NCBI RefSeq assembly: GCF_024399415.1
Contig: NZ_CP029257.1
Coordinates: 1,015,501 to 1,079,500 of the forward strand
Direction of reading: 5' to 3'
Origin: Streptococcus oralis
Lineage (GTDB): Bacteria > Bacillota > Bacilli > Lactobacillales > Streptococcaceae
Length of the DNA stretch: 64,000 nucleotides
The number at the start of each line of letters is the position of its first letter. Position 1 is the first letter of the stretch. Both the position numbers and the translations under genes were made by a program. A model generated the notes under the pieces. It searched no databases, had not been told where the DNA came from, and saw only the letters and a program-made list of their open reading frames with translations. Below are positions 53,493-62,454 of this stretch, one piece after another.

Positions 53493-53550
53493 TTCTCCTT
53501 TAGCGGTTTCCCGCGTAAAATATGCTTGGTGAAAGAAGCTAAGCACCAAG
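53493..53550 (-). promoter_or_regulatory. preQ1-II riboswitch controlling queT
   Basis: The minus strand carries the class-II preQ1 aptamer: CTTGGTGCTTAGCTTC, then the closing strand ACCAAGCATAT, then CGCGGGAAACCGC (P4 hairpin) and AAAGGAG. It is nearly identical to the pneumococcal aptamer of known structure. Ligand binding closes an H-type pseudoknot that takes in the Shine-Dalgarno, stopping translation of queT. A 17-nt palindrome (53551-53567) at the transcript 5' end would form the optional P0 hairpin. Confidence 0.93.
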
Positions 53551-53572
53551 GGTTGATTGAATCAACCTTACT

Positions 53573-53605
53573 AGTATAGCACATTAGCCCGCTTTATGCT
53601 ATACT
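53573..53605. promoter_or_regulatory. Divergent, nearly back-to-back promoters of queT and gtrA
   Basis: TATACT on the minus strand (53573-53578) serves queT and TATACT on the plus strand (53600-53605, with TG extension) serves gtrA; their -10 elements are 21 bp apart, so the polymerases must compete. The plus-strand -10 ends 6 nt before the gtrA ATG. Confidence 0.7.
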
Positions 53606-53611
53606 AAAATC

Positions 53612-54049
53612 ATGAAAAGACTAATAAAAGCTTTCTTTGATAACGAGATTCTCTCCTACCTATTTTTCGGTGGTGCTACGACTTTGATTTCTATTGTATC
53701 ACGTTTGGTTATTTACCATATCAGCCACCAGGAAATCCTCGCAACTGCCCTCGCAAATATTATCGGGATTCTCTTTGCCTTTCTCACAAATGATACAATT
53801 GTCTTTAAACAAGAGAGAAGGAATTGGCTAACTCGCCTAGCTAAGTTTTTCTTAGCTCGTCTCTCTACTCTTGGACTGGACCTTCTTTTAACTTATATCT
53901 TTGTTACAACTTTCCCTGATATTATTGGCCAGTTTGTCGAATTTAATATAGATAGGGTTAATACGATTGAAACTATTCTAGCACAAATCTTGATCATCAT
54001 TTTAAACTATATTTTCAGCAAAATCTATATTTTTAAAGGGGGCAACTGA
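53612..54049 (+). CDS. GtrA-family membrane protein
   Basis: A 145-aa protein with four hydrophobic segments (near 13-33, 39-58, 73-97, 113-138) and the motif FLTNDTIVFK (GtrA N-x-x-F/V-F). Family members flip or assist lipid-linked sugars for cell-surface glycosylation. There is no Shine-Dalgarno, and the -10 element ends 6 nt before the ATG, so the mRNA is probably leaderless. Confidence 0.85.
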   Translation: MKRLIKAFFDNEILSYLFFGGATTLISIVSRLVIYHISHQEILATALANIIGILFAFLTNDTIVFKQERRNWLTRLAKFFLARLSTLGLDLLLTYIFVTTFPDIIGQFVEFNIDRVNTIETILAQILIIILNYIFSKIYIFKGGN

Positions 54050-54122
54050 CCACTTTGAGCGTTCAAGTTGCTTTTTGTCACAATTTAGGATATAATAAAT
54101 CAGAAAATTAGGAAAGGAATTT

Positions 54123-54509
54123 ATGAAAATGTTAAAGGATCTTAAAGCATTTTTGCTTCGTGGTAATGTTGTTGACCTTGCTGTCGGTGTGATCATTGCC
54201 TCTGCATTTGGTGCTATCGTTACTTCATTTGTTAACGATATCATCACTCCACTTCTATTGAACCCAGCTTTGGAAGCTGCGAAAGTACAAAACATCGCTG
54301 AGCTTGCATGGAATGGTGTTACATATGGTAAATTCTTAAGCGCTGTTATCAACTTCCTTGTTGTGGGTACAGTTCTCTTCTTCGTTATCAAAGGTATTGA
54401 AAAAGCTCAAAACCTTCGTAAGAAAGAGGAAGTGGTTGAGGAAGCACCTGCTGCTCCAACTGAACTTGAAGTTCTTCAAGAAATCAAAGCTCTTCTTGAG
54501 AAAAAATAA
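54123..54509 (+). CDS. mscL: Large-conductance mechanosensitive channel
   Basis: A 128-aa protein. LKAFLLRGNVVDLAVGVIIASAFGAIVTSFVNDIITP is the conserved first transmembrane segment; the second is FLVVGTVLFFVIKGIEKAQ, followed by an acidic linker and a C-terminal helix. It forms a pentameric pore that opens under hypo-osmotic shock. Ribosome site AAAGGAA. Confidence 0.96.
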   Translation: MKMLKDLKAFLLRGNVVDLAVGVIIASAFGAIVTSFVNDIITPLLLNPALEAAKVQNIAELAWNGVTYGKFLSAVINFLVVGTVLFFVIKGIEKAQNLRKKEEVVEEAPAAPTELEVLQEIKALLEKK

Positions 54510-54516
54510 AACAGAT

Positions 54517-54548
54517 AAAGGATCTAGCTTAAAGCTAAATCCTTTTTT
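54517..54548. terminator. Terminator between mscL and hemH
   Basis: AAAGGATCTAGCTT pairs with AAGCTAAATCCTTT (one mismatch) with a T run on the right; it can end both convergent genes. Confidence 0.8.
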
Positions 54549-54550
54549 CT

Positions 54551-55645
54551 TTACTCTTTTGGTAATTTCCCAGCCTTTTCGAGCATTTTCTTAATTAAGT
54601 ACGGCATCTTCACATTTTCACGGCCTTTTTTCTCAATGAGCTTTTTGACAAATTCTGGCATCTGAAGGTCGTCTGTCTCCTCCATGATGTCCTTAGTAGT
54701 TGCCGAAGGAGCTAACTCATCAAAAGTTTCTTCTTCTGGGAGAAAAGCTTTAAATTCTTTGTCTTCATTCGCTCTTACAGTAGCAACTAATGCGTCAATT
54801 AAACGGCTATCCGTATTGGGCATAGGTGGACGATGGTAGGTGACATCTAATTCTTGACACAACTCATAACATTCTACATCGTTGTCAAACAGGACTTCGA
54901 TGTGCTCACTGATAAAACTAATCGGGACAAAAATATAATGCTCGGGATGTTGCTTTTGTTCTCGTAAATATTCTAAAACATCTGGCTTGATCCAAGGGAT
55001 TCCAATATCGCTTTCGCTCTGCCAAGTATTGGTATAGTGGTCTGTCATTAGGCCGAGTTGTTCAGCGATTAGCTTGCTATTATCGAAAATCTGATCGATA
55101 TATGGATCTCCATAGTCCAAGGCAAAAATGGGAACACTGTGGGCTGAAAAGATTACCTTGAAAGATTCTTCTCCCACATGGTTTCGTAAAATTTTTCTAA
55201 TCTCATCTGTCCAAAAGTCCAACAAAGGCTGCTGTTGATACCAGTCCTTAATGACTAAAAATCGGATCTGCTGGCTTTCCAGAAACTTTTCATACCCCAT
55301 GACTGAGTAAAAAGAATAATGAGGTTCCAAAATCAAGCAGATACATTCTTCAACACCATCAGCTTCCATCTGCTTGATCACGTCTGGAATAAAGGGACGA
55401 GAAAATTTGTTGGCAAAGTAGATACCGTACTCCTCGCCTAAACGTTCCTTGACTAAATCAACCTCCTCACGTGTAATCCGCTGCAAGGGCGTCCCACCGA
55501 TAAGGACATAGTTGTCATAGAGAGTCTGAATCTCGTGGTCTTGGGGTCTAACTCCACGACGAATGTTTGTAAAGAATTCTGCTACTCCTTCAAAACTAAT
55601 CTCCTCTGGAGATCCAAAGGTCATCATTAATATTGCTTTTTTCAT
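54551..55645 (-). CDS. hemH: Ferrochelatase family (coproporphyrin-type)
   Basis: A 364-aa enzyme. MMTFGSPE opening, [20 protein letters not shown] with the catalytic His, and the [16 protein letters not shown] region with the second His and Glu are conserved. In Gram-positives this enzyme inserts iron into coproporphyrin III. Streptococci lack most haem genes, so its role is obscure. hemH is the known right-hand neighbour of pilus islet PI-2. Confidence 0.92.
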   Translation of the reverse strand: MKKAILMMTFGSPEEISFEGVAEFFTNIRRGVRPQDHEIQTLYDNYVLIGGTPLQRITREEVDLVKERLGEEYGIYFANKFSRPFIPDVIKQMEADGVEECICLILEPHYSFYSVMGYEKFLESQQIRFLVIKDWYQQQPLLDFWTDEIRKILRNHVGEESFKVIFSAHSVPIFALDYGDPYIDQIFDNSKLIAEQLGLMTDHYTNTWQSESDIGIPWIKPDVLEYLREQKQHPEHYIFVPISFISEHIEVLFDNDVECYELCQELDVTYHRPPMPNTDSRLIDALVATVRANEDKEFKAFLPEEETFDELAPSATTKDIMEETDDLQMPEFVKKLIEKKGRENVKMPYLIKKMLEKAGKLPKE

Positions 55646-55694
55646 GTTATTATCCTTATGATATTATTTTCACTATCCATTCTATCACGAAAGA

Positions 55695-55728
55695 CAAAAA
55701 TAGTAAACGCTTCCGACGTCTACTATTT
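55695..55728 (-). terminator. Terminator of the pilus operon
   Basis: Minus-strand AAATAGTA pairs with TACTATTT across about 15 nt, with T-rich sequence following; it overlaps the srtG2 stop codon. Confidence 0.6.
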
Positions 55729-56595
55729 CTTTTGTTCTTTTGTCTTTCTATCTCGTCTCATGATTAGGATGATGATAATAAGAAGTAAGAGGACGATAAT
55801 AAGGAGTAGAAAGGCAAGGATATAAATCCAATGCGTTGGTAGCCCTTGGTCAAAATAGCGTGTTCCTACAGCTTCTCCACTTTTATCCTGGACTGCTTTT
55901 ACTGGCGCATCCGTTATTTTAGCTAAGAGGATATGTCGTCCGTTGGTAATAGTAAGGAAACAGGTGCTTAACAAAACAATCTTGTCCGTTGAGGTCAAGG
56001 AGACATCTCGCTTGTACTTGGCTTTACTTAGCAGATATTGATAGTAGGCCTGGTGTTCCTCATCGTTGGAACTCAAAGTTCGGTAAATCTCCGTGTCATA
56101 GGCATCCACTTCTAAAATCCCAAAAATCTCCAGACCACGTTCTCGACCATTGTAGTAGATAGAGCCATAGCGATGCTTTTCAAAAAAATCTTGATCCGCA
56201 AATTTTTGGATCTCCCCAAACATAGCTCCAGAAGCCATGGAGTGACCATAGATGATGGTGTTAAAGTCAGTAAAGTTGGGATTGAAACGATAGTCTAGGA
56301 ATATAGAACCTGACACAGTATAATCACCAAAGGCATTTCGGTCAAGGTATTTGACATTGTCCTGACTCTGCAAGAGGGGATAGTCTACCTTGGTCCCATC
56401 GAGGCTAATCCAACCACAAACATCCTTGTTGAGATGCTGCAAGGTTTCAAAGCCCGTACTGCTGGCATCCTTTTCAATGGGATTATAATGATCGTAGTCG
56501 CTCGCAAGAGCTCTATCAGCTGTAAAAAGGCAGAAAAAAGCTAGAAAGAGGGAGAGAATGACCTTTATAATTTTGCGACTCGTATTTGTTTTCAT
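55723..56595 (-). CDS. srtG2: Class-B pilus sortase SrtG2
   Basis: A 290-aa membrane-bound transpeptidase. N-terminal signal/anchor (9-30), catalytic H118 in IIYGHSM, C212 in LLSTCFLTI, R220 in NGRHI, C-terminal membrane segment (about 258-282) and basic tail. The GWISLDGTKVDYPLLQ region is typical of class B, as in FCT-3/PI-2 pili. It is about 40 residues shorter at the N-terminus than SrtG1. In pneumococcal PI-2 only SrtG1 is needed for polymerisation; the role of SrtG2 is uncertain. A 75-nt gap with a weak hairpin separates it from srtG1. Confidence 0.92.
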   Translation of the reverse strand: MKTNTSRKIIKVILSLFLAFFCLFTADRALASDYDHYNPIEKDASSTGFETLQHLNKDVCGWISLDGTKVDYPLLQSQDNVKYLDRNAFGDYTVSGSIFLDYRFNPNFTDFNTIIYGHSMASGAMFGEIQKFADQDFFEKHRYGSIYYNGRERGLEIFGILEVDAYDTEIYRTLSSNDEEHQAYYQYLLSKAKYKRDVSLTSTDKIVLLSTCFLTITNGRHILLAKITDAPVKAVQDKSGEAVGTRYFDQGLPTHWIYILAFLLLIIVLLLLIIIILIMRRDRKTKEQKK

Positions 56596-56670
56596 ATTTC
56601 CTTCTTTCTCCTTTCTAGCCTTGAAAATAAAAGAGCAAGAGAGGCTGTCCCTTTCTCTTTTATTGGTAGT

Positions 56671-57672
56671 TTAGTCAGTAATGGTATCTGCTTCTTCTTC
56701 CTTTGCTTCTCTTCTACGACGCAAGATCAAGTTGAGGATGATGAGCAAGAAGATCAATAGCAAGAGCAAGATAAACAAGATGATGTACCATATCCACAAA
56801 GGAATCGATGAGAGAAATCGTCCGAGCGACGAATCATCAAAGACACTGTATGGGAATGGTTTTGATTTTTTCGTATGGAAGGTGTTCTTTGGAACCGTAT
56901 CCGTAATCTTGGCAACTACGATATGTCTCCCATTTGTTACGTCTAGGAAACAGGTACTGAGAAGGATGATATGGTCATTTGGCCCCAGTGTAATGTCTCG
57001 TTTGTGAATGGCAACCGAGAGTAAGTGATCGATATATTCTTGGCGCCGATCATCCCCATTAATACCTGGATCGTAGATGTTAAAGTCATAGGCGTCCACC
57101 TCGAGCATTTCAAAGATTTCAAGACCTTTTTCAACGCCATTATAGTAAATACTGCCGTAGCGATGCTGGTCAAAAAATTCCTTATCAGAAAACTTTGCTA
57201 CATCTCCAAACATAACCCCATTTTCTACATGGTGACCGTAGATGATGGTATTAAAGTCTTCGAACTTGGATTCATTTCGAGCCTCAAGGAAAATAGCCCC
57301 TGTAGCTACAAATTCTCCCTTGGAATCCTTGTTCAGGTATTTTTCATTGTCTTTGGCTTGGACTAAGGGATAGTCGATATTGGTGCCATAGACATTGATC
57401 CAACCGAGAACCTCTGGATTGACTTGCTGTAGCTTGTGAAAGCCAGAAAAACTAGCAAGCTCATCCTTCTCACTGGTACTAACAGGTCTATAAGCCTCAT
57501 ACTCACTTGATGAAGCCTGAGAATAAACCTGATTGGCATCCCAAAGGGCGTAGAAACCAAAGAGAAAGACTAAGGCAGCCAAGAGGAGCAGGATATGATT
57601 CATCAATGCATCTACAGCAAGGACCAGACGCCTAGACAAACTCCTTTTTGGTTTCTCACGCTTGATTTTCAT
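56671..57672 (-). CDS. srtG1: Class-B pilus sortase SrtG1
   Basis: A 333-aa enzyme with membrane segments at 24-44 and about 293-315. The catalytic residues are H147 in IIYGHHVE, C241 in LLSTCFLDV and R249 in NGRHI. It should cleave the VTPTG and VPETG signals of the two pilins and join them by isopeptide bonds. It follows pitB by 16 nt. The name follows the PI-2 order. Confidence 0.93.
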   Translation of the reverse strand: MKIKREKPKRSLSRRLVLAVDALMNHILLLLAALVFLFGFYALWDANQVYSQASSSEYEAYRPVSTSEKDELASFSGFHKLQQVNPEVLGWINVYGTNIDYPLVQAKDNEKYLNKDSKGEFVATGAIFLEARNESKFEDFNTIIYGHHVENGVMFGDVAKFSDKEFFDQHRYGSIYYNGVEKGLEIFEMLEVDAYDFNIYDPGINGDDRRQEYIDHLLSVAIHKRDITLGPNDHIILLSTCFLDVTNGRHIVVAKITDTVPKNTFHTKKSKPFPYSVFDDSSLGRFLSSIPLWIWYIILFILLLLLIFLLIILNLILRRRREAKEEEADTITD

Positions 57673-57688
57673 AATTCAAACCAGTTGC

Positions 57689-58909
57689 CTAAGCTTGTCT
57701 GCGTTTTTTAGACAAAACAACAAATCCAGCCAAACCAAGACCAATCATCAAGATGAAAGGAAGGTTGTCAATCAAAAGACCAGTAGGGGTAACGTCTGGT
57801 AAGCTATTTGTGATAGTGTTATCGTTTGGTTTTTCACCAATAAGGATACTATCTTGAGTGAAATTTGTAGAAACTGTACCAGCTTGATTTTTTGATGCTC
57901 CGTTCTCCTTATATGCAGCTGAAGCTGTGTAACCTTGAGATCCAGTTTCAACCAATTTATAACGAGTACCAGCAGGAATTGTGTCAAACGCCAAAGATTG
58001 ATCGTGACGTAGTGTTATAGTCGTTTCTTGACCATAGACAAATGTTTTTGAGGTTTCACCGATTTTACCAGTGATTGATTGTGAAGTTTCTGTAGATGCT
58101 TTTGTGAAAGTAAGCTTGAAAGTAAAATCTTTTGATTTATCTGCAGTAGCACCTGATACAACTTTTTTAATTACTAAAGATTTAGCATTTGGGTCAACTT
58201 TTGAAACATTTGGTTTATTAGGGTTTGGTTCATTTGGATCTGTAATTTTACCAGCATTTTTACGATAGATGTTAGTGAAAAGATCATATTTGTAAGTAGT
58301 TCCACTTTCAGATGGTTTTACTTTACCATTCACACTTGGGGATACTTGTTTAAAATACACAGAAGAAATATATGTTCCTCCTGTAGTTTTGTTCTTAACA
58401 ATAACGTGCATTTCATAGTTGCGATTATCATATGTCATAAAATCAATAGGTGAACCATTTTTTTGAATAACATTCCAACCAACATTTTGTTTTTCAGCAA
58501 CAGTATAGACATATTCACCAGCATGTGTATAGTTCACTTCTCTAAAAATATCGCCGGTTTCTTTCTTAATGTTAGTTTGGCCAGTTGCTAAAACGTCTGT
58601 TCCAGAATAAGATACATTTTTATCTGTAATTTGACCATTAGAAGAATCAATCGTTTCATAAGGTGCACCATTTGATGATGTACCAGTTTTAGGGGTGAAA
58701 GTAAATGTAAAAGTTGCTTCAGGTGTTGTAATTCCTTCCGCAATATTCAACACCTTATTAATAGAAACTTTTGCACTTGTTTCACCAGTTGCTTTGGCAG
58801 TTGCCACATCATTATCATCTGCAAATGTTGGCACTCCTCTAAAGACCGACAAGGCGGTTACAGCTGCAATACTTGCAGTAACTAATTTTTTCAAAAATGT
58901 TTTTTTCAT
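57689..58909 (-). CDS. pitB: Pilus backbone pilin PitB
   Basis: The start is the ATG at 58909 (MKKTFLKKLVTASIAAVTAL, 406 aa), behind AAGGAATAATC; 16 upstream codons overlap sipA and are unlikely. A signal peptide (1-31, after PTFA) precedes two immunoglobulin-like domains; the second is CnaB-type with SLVIKKVVSG (Lys) and the E-box YKLVETGSQGY, able to form an intramolecular isopeptide bond. The sorting signal is VTPTG (373-377), a hydrophobic segment and KKRRQA. This variant motif matches pneumococcal PI-2 PitB. Confidence 0.92.
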   Translation of the reverse strand: MKKTFLKKLVTASIAAVTALSVFRGVPTFADDNDVATAKATGETSAKVSINKVLNIAEGITTPEATFTFTFTPKTGTSSNGAPYETIDSSNGQITDKNVSYSGTDVLATGQTNIKKETGDIFREVNYTHAGEYVYTVAEKQNVGWNVIQKNGSPIDFMTYDNRNYEMHVIVKNKTTGGTYISSVYFKQVSPSVNGKVKPSESGTTYKYDLFTNIYRKNAGKITDPNEPNPNKPNVSKVDPNAKSLVIKKVVSGATADKSKDFTFKLTFTKASTETSQSITGKIGETSKTFVYGQETTITLRHDQSLAFDTIPAGTRYKLVETGSQGYTASAAYKENGASKNQAGTVSTNFTQDSILIGEKPNDNTITNSLPDVTPTGLLIDNLPFILMIGLGLAGFVVLSKKRRQA

Positions 58910-58953
58910 GATTATTCCTTTTATTTTTAAATTTCTTTTTTCATAAATTATCA

Positions 58954-59505
58954 TCAAAAGCCCCGTCGCCTTAGGACTGTTACCACCTTGCCATGGGTAT
59001 CCTGTATAGGAATGGTTCCAAAAGCACGGCTATCTACAGCCGTTGTTCGATTGTCTCCGAGGACAAAGAGTTGTCCTGCTGGGACTTTCATTGGGAAGGT
59101 AGCCCCTTCCTTATAGAGCAGCGTTTCTTTGTAGATATCCTGCTCTTGTTGAGGAGAACCGTTGATGATGAGACCATTTTCGTTTATATCGATCGTACTT
59201 CCTTCGGTTGCTATGACACGCGCCACTCTTTCCTTGCCCTTATAACTATAGACGAGCAGATCACCAATCGAATAACGTTTATCCAACCTATAGTAGACAA
59301 CCAAATCGCCATCTTTCAAGGCTGGCTTCATGCCATCGTCATTGTATCTCAATAGTCCAAAGACAAAAAAGTAAAGGGTGGCCAGTACAAACCCAACCAT
59401 CAGAAGCTTACTGACTAAGTAGAGGATATCTCCCCATACACTCGGCGGAGACTTATCCCGATTGACTTGTGTTACTGTTTTCTTATGTTTCTTTTTAAGT
59501 AGCAT
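58954..59505 (-). CDS. sipA: Signal-peptidase-I-like pilus protein SipA, catalytic dyad missing
   Basis: A 183-aa S26-family protein with one membrane segment (28-52). Where signal peptidases have SMxP it has GMKP (58-61), so the serine is Gly58; where they have KRVI it has ARVI (Ala95), so the general-base lysine is lost. The structural box E LGDNRTTAVDSR is intact. Streptococcal pilus SipA proteins are known to lack the dyad yet be required for pilus assembly, perhaps as chaperones. The start overlaps the pitA stop by 1 nt. Confidence 0.92.
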   Translation of the reverse strand: MLLKKKHKKTVTQVNRDKSPPSVWGDILYLVSKLLMVGFVLATLYFFVFGLLRYNDDGMKPALKDGDLVVYYRLDKRYSIGDLLVYSYKGKERVARVIATEGSTIDINENGLIINGSPQQEQDIYKETLLYKEGATFPMKVPAGQLFVLGDNRTTAVDSRAFGTIPIQDTHGKVVTVLRRRGF

Positions 59506-62096
59506 TATTTTCTCCTATGTACCACTAGATATCCGAGTAGGATTGTAAAGAAGATTCCTCCTAGAGGAAGGATTATTCCTAACACGAGTGTACTGCTGAG
59601 GAAGTCAACTCCGGTTTCAGGTACATTATTCTTATTATTCGTGACTGTCGCGGACTTATCCCCATCCAGTTTGCCTTCTTGATTTTCATAAGATACCTGA
59701 TATCCACGAGAAGAGTTTGATTCCTCTTCAATAGTGTAGTGACTATCGAGTGGAAGTCCATCAATTTTTATGGTTTGATCTTTGTTGAGATCTATAGACG
59801 CTCGACCATTCGTAAATTGTAGAGGGGTTCTTTTATTATTCACCGTTGCATTATAGGTCCCATTCAGTGGACTATTCTGAGCATCCCTAATGTTAATGGT
59901 AATCTTGAAGGATTTTAATAGATTTGCAAATACGCCTGTAACTTTTTTTGTGACTGATAAACTTGGAAGCTTGTGATTCGTAACAGTGCTGGTCTCGTCT
60001 TTATTCAGATCGCCCTCTTGATTCTCATACGTAACGTGGTAACCATTTGTTGATGCTGCTTCTTCTTCAACCTTGTAATGGGTTCCCCGAGGAAGATAGC
60101 TTAGGATACCTTTCCAACGCTTTCGTTTTTCGACACGGATCTCCGCTTCTCCATTCACAACAGTTATCTCGCCAAAAGTTCCATTCAATGGCGTAGAATC
60201 AGGAGAGGTTAGTTTTACCTTAATCCTAAACTCTTTGTTCAAGTTACTTTCAGCTTCCAACACTTTCTTAATCGTCAGACTTGGCAATTGTTTATAGATT
60301 ACCTTGAAGGATGGTTTAGTTTCTGTACCAACATTTTTTATTTCTTTGGTAAAGGCTGGGACGTCCGGTGCAATTAAATCGTATTGATATCCTTTGGCAA
60401 CTTTTTCAAAGTTCCTCGTTTCATTAGATACGTTTTTACTAACATTCACATTTGTCTTTCGATAGTCTTGATTATCAGAACCTCCGTTCTTGTTCTTTTG
60501 AACCAGTTTCAGTTCAACATTACTCGGTTGATCAGCTGTAATGACAGTTCTCGCACCCGTCACACCTTGCCATTCAACTTCCACCGGAACCGTTAATGGA
60601 TCCGAAGGCTTAAAGGTTGGGTTGTCAGAGTATTCTTTGGTCTTGGTTTGGGAGGTGCCTATTCCATAGGAATAGGTGACACTGGCACCTTTATTGGAAT
60701 AGAGTTTATTGACATCAGAACCTTCAGCATCACCAGCCTCTAGTTTTTTATCACCTGCAATGGCATCCAGAGCATCTTGACTAGATGTAACAGTGAATTT
60801 GAGGACATATCTAGCTCCATCTTCTAAGGAATAATTCGGAGAAAAGTTAGCCGTAACTTCCACTAATCCTTCTGCCGTTGTCTTGGTATCAAAAGTTACT
60901 TGCTCTTCGGTTAATGTTTCACTGCTACCATCCTTTTCTTTCACTACACGAAACTCTGACGATCCGTTCGGTAATAGCTGGACATACTTAGAAAGAACAT
61001 CCTTGATGGTCACGTGGTGGATTCCCAGTGGCAGAATCTTATCAGTGATATCTTTGAAACTGTCTTGTAACTGGTCTTCATCATTTGCAGAGAATATTTC
61101 ATTTGGAATGGAGGCATTATGTTGCCTCATATAATATTGCAGACTGGTAATACTGTCGACATTGTTTGAATAACGAAATTTAATTGAATAGAAACCATCA
61201 AGTGTTGGAGCCAAGCTATATGATAGACTATTTAGATTATTATTTAATCTATCCCAAAACCACTGGGGAGCTGTTTCGATATTAGGATCCTCGTTATTGT
61301 AGTTATATATAGTGTAACCATTGGCATCGTAGACCATATTCGCAAAGCCATCTGAAAGCAAAATAACGACTTTCTTAGCATTAGATCTTGCACTTCCCAT
61401 TAACTGGTTGGCCAAGGTTAATCCAGCCCCAATATTGGTCCCGGTACCAATACCTGACTCAGTACCAATGGAATTACCTCCTGCAATACTCATGTTGTAT
61501 ACCGCTGTTTTAGCAGCACGAGCATTGTTACTCCATCCTAAAATCGTGTTAGCATCATCCCATGGGGATATACCATCATAGTATTTTGTCATCCGTTCAT
61601 AGGGCCAGTATGGTCTAAAAAGTCTCCATTTATTTCCATCCCAATACTGATCATTCTTTTTATTGTCAATTTTCCCACCAAATCCTACCATAGATAAACG
61701 GTTATTAGAATTGGATAGAATGGTATCAATTAAGCCCTTACGACCATTTGTTCCTTTTAGAGTATTTTTCAATGCGTCAATCCGACTGATCGTCCGTCCA
61801 TCAAAAGATTGGACATCCTGATTCTGCATACTTCCTGAGAGGTCTGCTACTAAAACAACATCCAAGGGATCCGTTTGGGTCTCCGTTCCCAGTTTGGACG
61901 TGATATCCAATGACAACTCATACTTGTCATCCTGTCCTGATATCGGAGTAATTGTTTTATGAAGGGTTGTCTGAGGTTCTGTAGTAGAATCAGCATTTAA
62001 CAGACTTATCGGAGCACACAAAAAGAGAATAGCTAACAGTGTAACTAAACGGCGCGCAATAATTTGAACTTTCTTAAAATCGAAGCGAATGTTCAT
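59505..62096 (-). CDS. pitA: Ancillary (tip) pilin/adhesin PitA with von Willebrand A domain
   Basis: An 863-aa cell-surface protein. A long signal peptide (about 1-35) precedes a vWA domain (about 78-355) with MIDAS motif D85-L-S-G-S89. The C-terminal third holds two or three CnaB domains; two share closely related blocks, GYHVTYENQEGDLNKD and GYQVSYENQEGKLDGD, each preceded by an EEE E-box. The sorting signal VPETG is at 825-829. The gene is uninterrupted here, whereas pitA carries a stop in some pneumococcal strains. The vWA domain suggests binding of host matrix proteins. Confidence 0.92.
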   Translation of the reverse strand: MNIRFDFKKVQIIARRLVTLLAILFLCAPISLLNADSTTEPQTTLHKTITPISGQDDKYELSLDITSKLGTETQTDPLDVVLVADLSGSMQNQDVQSFDGRTISRIDALKNTLKGTNGRKGLIDTILSNSNNRLSMVGFGGKIDNKKNDQYWDGNKWRLFRPYWPYERMTKYYDGISPWDDANTILGWSNNARAAKTAVYNMSIAGGNSIGTESGIGTGTNIGAGLTLANQLMGSARSNAKKVVILLSDGFANMVYDANGYTIYNYNNEDPNIETAPQWFWDRLNNNLNSLSYSLAPTLDGFYSIKFRYSNNVDSITSLQYYMRQHNASIPNEIFSANDEDQLQDSFKDITDKILPLGIHHVTIKDVLSKYVQLLPNGSSEFRVVKEKDGSSETLTEEQVTFDTKTTAEGLVEVTANFSPNYSLEDGARYVLKFTVTSSQDALDAIAGDKKLEAGDAEGSDVNKLYSNKGASVTYSYGIGTSQTKTKEYSDNPTFKPSDPLTVPVEVEWQGVTGARTVITADQPSNVELKLVQKNKNGGSDNQDYRKTNVNVSKNVSNETRNFEKVAKGYQYDLIAPDVPAFTKEIKNVGTETKPSFKVIYKQLPSLTIKKVLEAESNLNKEFRIKVKLTSPDSTPLNGTFGEITVVNGEAEIRVEKRKRWKGILSYLPRGTHYKVEEEAASTNGYHVTYENQEGDLNKDETSTVTNHKLPSLSVTKKVTGVFANLLKSFKITINIRDAQNSPLNGTYNATVNNKRTPLQFTNGRASIDLNKDQTIKIDGLPLDSHYTIEEESNSSRGYQVSYENQEGKLDGDKSATVTNNKNNVPETGVDFLSSTLVLGIILPLGGIFFTILLGYLVVHRRK

Positions 62097-62161
62097 TTTA
62101 TTCTCCTTAACTAGAATGTAGTAATATTGTTACTATATCAATGTAGGACATTTACAAGATA

Positions 62162-62190
62162 ATTGTACAATAAAGTTCACGCAGTGTCAA
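62162..62190 (-). promoter_or_regulatory. Promoter of the pilus operon
   Basis: Minus-strand TTGACA (62185-62190), 17-bp spacer, TACAAT (62162-62167). The start point is near 62155, leaving a leader of about 60 nt ahead of pitA. No regulator gene accompanies the islet, in contrast to PI-1 with RlrA. Confidence 0.75.
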
Positions 62191-62454
62191 TTAATATGAT
62201 TAATTTTATATTATGTTAATTAATAAAAGAGTATGATTCTTCTTTGTCTTTCAAACTATTCTATGGTAAAATGAAAAAAGAATAAAAAAATCTCATAAAA
62301 TATCAATGCATATATTTTATTCTAGAATATCCAAAATTTCATTTAAAAGTCTATTGAATTTGAATTATTATATTTTTTCAAAATTCATGAAATTTTCAGA
62401 ATAAGGTTTTTTCCGAAGTTTGCATTCTATTTTATGATTGTTAAAGGAGTTTTT
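62191..62454. other. AT-rich spacer between pitA and pepT
   Basis: The rest of the 358-bp divergent region is very AT-rich with T/A runs and no ORF. Presumably it holds the pepT promoter, but I cannot choose one. AAAGGAG lies 7-13 nt before the pepT start. Confidence 0.45.

Noticed and set aside
59505..62096. A stop or frameshift in pitA as in some pneumococcal PI-2 islets.
   Set aside because: The frame is open from the signal peptide through the sorting signal.
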